Position numbers and translations under genes: made by a program. 33,904 nt of DNA from assembly GCA_002729525.1 (NCBI GenBank), contig PBYI01000022.1, positions 1-33,904 on the forward strand, in the 5' to 3' direction. The notes beneath the pieces were generated by a model, which was not told the DNA's origin, searched no databases, and saw nothing but the letters and a program-made list of their open reading frames with translations. Source of the stretch: Nocardioides sp. GTDB taxonomy: Bacteria; Actinomycetota; Actinomycetes; Propionibacteriales; Nocardioidaceae. Below are positions 30,201-33,904 of this stretch, piece by piece (within the stretch, counting starts at the first letter, position 1; each line of letters starts with the position of its first letter).

Positions 30201-30272
30201 GACCCGCAGGCGGTGACGTCGGGCCGGTGGCCTCGACGCCGTCCGGGGGACGTCCCGGATCGCCTGCGGGTC
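30201..30272 (-). terminator. Large three-way hairpin, terminator-like, in the MFS leader
   Basis: Read on the minus strand, GACCCGCAGGCG (30261-30272) pairs perfectly with CGCCTGCGGGTC (30201-30212), 12 bp. Inside are two further hairpins: TCCGGG/CCCGGA, and an 11-bp one formed by GGCGTCG-a-GGCC and GGCC-CGACGTC. GTTCCTTTT follows directly, a short U-rich tail. It lies between the leader ORF and the exporter, where a premature terminator would act. Confidence 0.6.
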
Positions 30273-30293
30273 GGGTGACTGCGGTGGATTGCC

Positions 30294-30347
30294 AGCAGCC
30301 TCGAGGGTGGTTCCACCCCCGCACTACTGGGCTGCTAGCGAGCAGCC
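30294..30347 (-). promoter_or_regulatory. Mutually exclusive hairpins of a ribosome-sensing attenuator
   Basis: On the minus-strand RNA the segment AGCAGCC (30330-30336), which overlaps the leader ORF stop, can pair with GGCTGCT upstream in the ORF (30341-30347; 7 bp, CGCT loop) or with GGCTGCT downstream (30294-30300; 7 bp, enclosing a GGGTGG/CCACCC hairpin at 30305-30318). The two pairings exclude each other, the hallmark of attenuation. A ribosome stalled on codons 5-7 would cover the first arm. Confidence 0.6.
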
Positions 30348-30373
30348 ACCTCACGCGTCCTTGAAGAAATCAT
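30335..30373 (-). CDS. 12-codon leader peptide of the MFS operon
   Basis: ATG at 30371-30373 opens a 12-residue ORF reading MISSRTREVAAR, ended by TAG at 30335-30337. A perfect AAAGGAGG (30385-30392) lies 11 nt upstream, with GAGGA touching the ATG. The peptide is too short to be a product in itself; its end forms the 5' arm of an attenuator hairpin. Arg5-Thr6-Arg7 fits the +x+ pattern (basic, any, basic) known to stall ribosomes with bound macrolides, as in Erm leader peptides. There is no long-protein alternative with such good signals here. It is inferred to control the exporter downstream; translation and stalling are not shown. Confidence 0.65.
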   Translation of the reverse strand: MISSRTREVAAR

Positions 30374-30405
30374 TCCTCGGACCACCTCCTTTCCCGTGTA
30401 CGACG

Positions 30406-30442
30406 AGCGTAGGTCGCCGCTCAGCGGGCGACAACGGTTTTT
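30406..30442 (-). promoter_or_regulatory. Distal promoter of the MFS leader with WhiB7-like A-tract
   Basis: On the minus strand -35 TTGTCG (30429-30434) and -10 TACGCT (30406-30411) are 17 bp apart. AAAAA (30438-30442) sits exactly 3 bp upstream of the -35 box, the arrangement of WhiB7/WblC-activated promoters of antibiotic-resistance genes in actinobacteria. Transcription would start near 30399, a few bases before the leader Shine-Dalgarno. Confidence 0.5.
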
Positions 30443-30607
30443 CGCCTCGCGCGACCGGGCTGGTTGCGAACAGCGAATTTTGCGGTGACGGACTACTCAT
30501 GAGAAGAACACCTGCTCCAACAGTTGATCTGTCTGATTCCGCCCACCCGTGACACCACCGACCGCTACGTTCGGGCGCGGTTCGAGCGGAGCACACGGGG
30601 GATTCGC
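30443..30607. other. Intergenic stretch upstream of the large secreted protein
   Basis: No coding region can be supported here. It should hold the plus-strand promoter of the gene at 30608; TACGTT at 30566-30571 is a possible -10 box but no convincing -35 box lies at the right distance. It is visibly richer in A/T than the flagellar locus. A GGGGGA stretch just before the ATG may serve as the ribosome-binding site. Confidence 0.4.
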
Positions 30608-33600
30608 ATGGCACAGCGCCGACGACAGCAGCGCCTACTCCTGGTGGGAGCAGTAGCCCCGGCAGCCGCAGCCCTGATCGCGAGCAGCGGCACCTCCGCC
30701 GCCCACGCTCAGGTCTCAGACCTGAGCCCGGGAGCGCCGTCCCGCGGAGTCCTGTCTCGAGTCGCCGAGGTACCGCCCGAGGCGCCGATCATCACCGACA
30801 CGTCCGGCGAGGGCCTCGCTGTCGGCGTGAGTTGGTTGGCACCTGAGGTCGATGCTCAGGTGACGGGCTACGACCTGCTGGTCGAGCCAGTCGCGGGGAC
30901 GGAGAGCGAGGCCTGTGCCAGCCCATCGTCGGTGGACCTCGAGGTCGGCGGCGAAGCAACCGGAGCGGTGGTTCCCGGGCTGTGCGCCCAGGTTGCGTAC
31001 ACCGTGACGATGACCGCCACCAACGCCGCCGGAACCAGTGCTCCGAGCGATACCTCGGACCCCGCTGTGCCGACTGCAGCGACGTCACCACGCAATGCCC
31101 TGGTCACCGGCGCACTGCCGCGCGACGGACGAGCCGTCCTCAGCTGGAGCCCACCGACGTACGACGGGGGCGCCGACCTGACCGGGTACCAGCTCACGGC
31201 AACGCCGACCGGCGGCGGCGACGACGTCTCGATCACGATGCCGGCGAGCTCGACGGCCGGAACGATCACGGGGCTGACGAACGGCACGGAGTACGAGATC
31301 AGCCTCGTCGCCACCAACACCGTCGGGGACGCCGCGCCGGCCACCACGACGCTGACTCCGTCGGCTGCCTACCTTCCTGGCGCTCCCACAGACCTGGCGG
31401 TGGTGCCGGACGGTGCCGGCGGCATCGCGCTCGCCTGGTCAGCACCCGACGACGACGGCGGGGACAGCACCGACTCGTACACGATCCAGTACGTCCGGTC
31501 CGTTCAGGGCGAGGACGGCACCTGGGCGCCCGCCTCCGATGCTGAGGCACACGAGCTCACGATCGATGCGCCAGCCGCCGGCGTCACGGTGGACACCTTC
31601 GAGGACCCGACGGCGGCCTACCTCTTTCAGGTCGCCGCGACGAACGGCGTTGGCACCGGCGCGTGGGCAGCGGCGAGCAGCGGCGTCACCCCGCAGGTCT
31701 CCGTGACCGACGCGACCGTGGTGCTGAGCAGCGAGACGATCGAGCAGCTCGACTACCTCGACGGCGAGAGGCTGAAGTGGATCGAGCCTGCACCGGCTGA
31801 GGCAAGCAGTCTCAGTGTGGGCGATGTGCTGGTGACCGGGACGAGTGCGTCGCTCCCGCAGGGTCTGCTCCGTGAGGTCGTCGCGGTCGAGAGCGCTGCC
31901 GGATCCCTCGTGGTTCGGACGGTCGACGCCTCTCTCGACGACGTCTTCACCAGCATGACGATGTCTGCCGACCTGGACCCCACCGCGACCGTGGAAGACG
32001 CGCCTGCGCCGACCTTCAAGCCGGGCAGCGAGGGGGTCGCCCCTGTCCCCCAGCAGGCACTCGGCATCGAGCTGAAGGGATCCTTGGGGAAGACCTTCGG
32101 CGTCGACAAGAAGTTCGGTGCGGCGTTCGTCAAGGTCCAGGCGGGGTTCAAGGCCGAGGCGAAGCTGAATCTGAGCGTCCACCAGAACGTCGTGGGCTAT
32201 CCGGACGGCGTCGATCTGAGGTTCGACGCTGGCGTCTCGGCCAGCGCCGCCGGCACGGTGGGAATCAAGGGTGAGCGCGACTTCCTGCTCGGCACGATCA
32301 TCGGCTCTCCGCTCACATTCACGGTGGGGCCCGTCCCCGTGGTGATCATTCCGAAGGTCGACACCTACCTCACGATCTCCGGCGAGGTGGCCGTCTCGGT
32401 GTCCGCTCAGGCCGGCGCCAACGGCGGCTTCGCTTGGTCGTCCCGCGATCCCGGCAAGCTCACGCCCCACCACAACGCGTACTTCAAGGTCTCCGGCGGC
32501 ACGGTGCCCGGCGTCAGCGCGACAGGCACCGGGTTCCTCGGCCTCAAGGCGCGCCTGATCAACTCGCTGTACGGCGCCGCCGGTCCGAGCCTCACCGTCA
32601 CGGCCGGGCTCGAGGCGACCATCAACTTCAACCCTCGCCCTGGCGACGCGTGGTTCACGTTGGGACCGAAGGTCGACGTGAGCGCCGGACTCGCGTTCAG
32701 TGCGTTCGGGCTTCACGGTGAGCTCGAGCTGCGGCTGACTGGGATCGACTTCGACCCGTGGGTGATCCAACGCGTGCCATCGGCGTCGTACGTGATCACG
32801 GCCGAGACGCTGAACCCGAGGGCGGGGACCCCAGTCCAGCTGACGGCGGAGCGTTCGGACGGGGCGACAGAGAACGTGACGTGGACGGTCGTTGATGGAG
32901 TCAGCGCCGACTCGGTGACCAACGGTGGCGTCTTCACCGCAGCGGAGCCCAGCGGCCGACACGTCTCCATCGCGGCGTCCGACTCCAGCGGCGCCGAGGG
33001 CACCATCTCCCTCAAGGTCGGCAAGCGATTCGACTCCCCACCCAGCCTCACTCTGAGGCAGCCGTCCGACGCCGTCGCGCTCGACATCTCCTGGTCGAGG
33101 CCGTCCAGCCTCGGTGAGGGCACCCTCGCGGGGTACATCCTGACGACGACGCCGTCGACGGGCCGCCACGTGCTCGGAGCCGACGACCAGAGCTTGCTCA
33201 TCGAGGACCTGAGCCCGGGCGACTACTCGGTCTCTCTGTACGCAAAGAACTCGCTCGGCCGGCTGTCGGCGCCGACGAGCCGCAGCATCGTCCTGACGCC
33301 GCTCTGCACGAACACGTTCATCGGAAGCCAGAGCGACGCCTGGAACGTTCCCGCCAACTGGTCGGAGGACCGGCTGCCGGGAAATGCGGAGTGGGTGTGC
33401 ACGGCAGGCAGGAGTGTCCACGTCCCGCCCAACTTCACCGCGAATGTGTCGGGCCTCCAGGCAGCCGGCTCGCAGATTGAGCTCGACGGCGAGTTGGCGG
33501 TGTCGTCATATCTCGACGCCTCTACTACGGCGTGGACGGGTAGCGGCGTCTTCACGGCAGGCGAAGCGATCCGTTGGTCATTGAGTGGGTCACTCGCCAT

Positions 33601-33904
33601 CGATGTCGTGAACCGCGGAACGCTGTCGGTCACCGGTCGGCTCGAGCCACAGCCCGACACCCGGATCGTGAACCACGGCACCCTGCAACTCGCAGACCCC
33701 GACACCGGCGACAGCGGCTACATCGACACCTTCAGCGGCAGCGACAACTGGACCCTCATCAACCAGACCGACGCCACCATCGACCTACGCGGCGGCACCC
33801 AGAACGTCAGCTACATCAGCCGCATCGCAGGCACCCTCGACAACCACGGCACCCTCAACATCACCACCACCCCCAACAGCAACACCCCCCTCGCCTACGT
33901 CGGC
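30608..33904 (+). CDS. Large secreted fibronectin type III / Ig-like protein, 5' part (truncated by window edge)
   Basis: An open frame of 1099 codons runs from ATG at 30608 to the window end without a stop. A signal peptide (MAQRRRQQRLLLVG, then Ala-rich, cleavage likely after AHA at residue 34) indicates export. Then come fibronectin type III-like domains at about 55-155, 160-255 (LSWSPPTYDGGADLTGYQL) and 258-360 (LAWSAPDDDGGDSTDSYTIQ), a long unassigned region (about 365-725) of beta-type sequence, an Ig-like/BIG2-type domain (about 727-805), another fibronectin-like domain (806-898), and a repetitive part with NHGTL motifs like a beta-helix. It is probably a cell-surface or released adhesin-type protein. 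No anchor is visible because the C terminus is outside. Codon use becomes almost wholly C-ending in the last 200 nt. Confidence 0.9.
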   Translation, partial: MAQRRRQQRLLLVGAVAPAAAALIASSGTSAAHAQVSDLSPGAPSRGVLSRVAEVPPEAPIITDTSGEGLAVGVSWLAPEVDAQVTGYDLLVEPVAGTESEACASPSSVDLEVGGEATGAVVPGLCAQVAYTVTMTATNAAGTSAPSDTSDPAVPTAATSPRNALVTGALPRDGRAVLSWSPPTYDGGADLTGYQLTATPTGGGDDVSITMPASSTAGTITGLTNGTEYEISLVATNTVGDAAPATTTLTPSAAYLPGAPTDLAVVPDGAGGIALAWSAPDDDGGDSTDSYTIQYVRSVQGEDGTWAPASDAEAHELTIDAPAAGVTVDTFEDPTAAYLFQVAATNGVGTGAWAAASSGVTPQVSVTDATVVLSSETIEQLDYLDGERLKWIEPAPAEASSLSVGDVLVTGTSASLPQGLLREVVAVESAAGSLVVRTVDASLDDVFTSMTMSADLDPTATVEDAPAPTFKPGSEGVAPVPQQALGIELKGSLGKTFGVDKKFGAAFVKVQAGFKAEAKLNLSVHQNVVGYPDGVDLRFDAGVSASAAGTVGIKGERDFLLGTIIGSPLTFTVGPVPVVIIPKVDTYLTISGEVAVSVSAQAGANGGFAWSSRDPGKLTPHHNAYFKVSGGTVPGVSATGTGFLGLKARLINSLYGAAGPSLTVTAGLEATINFNPRPGDAWFTLGPKVDVSAGLAFSAFGLHGELELRLTGIDFDPWVIQRVPSASYVITAETLNPRAGTPVQLTAERSDGATENVTWTVVDGVSADSVTNGGVFTAAEPSGRHVSIAASDSSGAEGTISLKVGKRFDSPPSLTLRQPSDAVALDISWSRPSSLGEGTLAGYILTTTPSTGRHVLGADDQSLLIEDLSPGDYSVSLYAKNSLGRLSAPTSRSIVLTPLCTNTFIGSQSDAWNVPANWSEDRLPGNAEWVCTAGRSVHVPPNFTANVSGLQAAGSQIELDGELAVSSYLDASTTAWTGSGVFTAGEAIRWSLSGSLAIDVVNRGTLSVTGRLEPQPDTRIVNHGTLQLADPDTGDSGYIDTFSGSDNWTLINQTDATIDLRGGTQNVSYISRIAGTLDNHGTLNITTTPNSNTPLAYVG

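Noticed and set aside
28441..30354. Longer 637-residue form of the MFS exporter
   Set aside because: The extra N-terminal residues are encoded by the leader, with its hairpins, operators and promoter, and show no membrane-protein character.
31439..33421. 660-codon minus-strand open frame opposite the large secreted protein
   Set aside because: Arg/Asp/Val-rich shadow without motifs; the plus frame has a signal peptide and fibronectin-like domains.

Overview
The window is GC-rich, with strong third-position G/C bias, GTG/TTG starts and many 1- or 4-nt start/stop overlaps. Gene order and protein types point to a motile high-GC actinobacterium, most likely Nocardioides or a close relative. The genus is an inference from recalled gene content; no search was run.

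Layout. 1-805 (minus) is the 5' part of a DUF222-type gene of the HNH-endonuclease family, cut by the window edge. 806-1006 holds short repeats and a hairpin. 1007-27965 is one long flagellar and chemotaxis locus: cheB (minus) diverges from cheR, two cheY-like genes, a cheX-like gene and a distant CheX-like gene; then flgB-flgC-fliE-fliF-fliG-fliH-fliI-fliJ, a NlpC/P60-lytic transglycosylase fusion, fliK-flgD-flgE; then flbD-motA-motB-fliL; then fliM-fliN-fliO-fliP-fliQ-fliR-flhB; then flhA and a small membrane protein. 27932-30072 (minus) is a DHA2-type MFS drug exporter followed by a marR gene. 30073-30607 is a 535-bp regulatory interval. From 30608 to the end runs a very large secreted protein with fibronectin-type repeats, cut by the window edge.

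How it works together. The locus encodes the rod and hook parts, MS ring, switch, export gate, export ATPase, stator and chemotaxis output proteins. Flagellin, FliD, FlgK/L, FlgG, the flagellar sigma factor, CheA, CheW and receptors are not in this window. Six promoter-like elements with the same architecture (CTCA, exactly 16 bp, then GCCGATCG or a near match) divide the locus into transcription units. Their geometry is that of sigma-28 (FliA/WhiG) promoters. Three of them (cheB, cheR, fliM) have exactly 7 nt between the -10 box and the start codon, predicting leaderless mRNAs. The other three (flgB, flbD, flhA) should give transcripts that begin with a small hairpin showing GGA in its loop, as in CsrA sites.

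The most striking non-flagellar element is the leader of the MFS exporter. It combines a promoter with a WhiB7-like A-tract, a strong Shine-Dalgarno sequence, a 12-codon leader ORF containing Arg-Thr-Arg, two mutually exclusive hairpins and a large terminator-like structure. A second promoter with two 17-bp inverted repeats, likely MarR operators, follows. Together this looks like an antibiotic-sensing attenuator combined with MarR repression.
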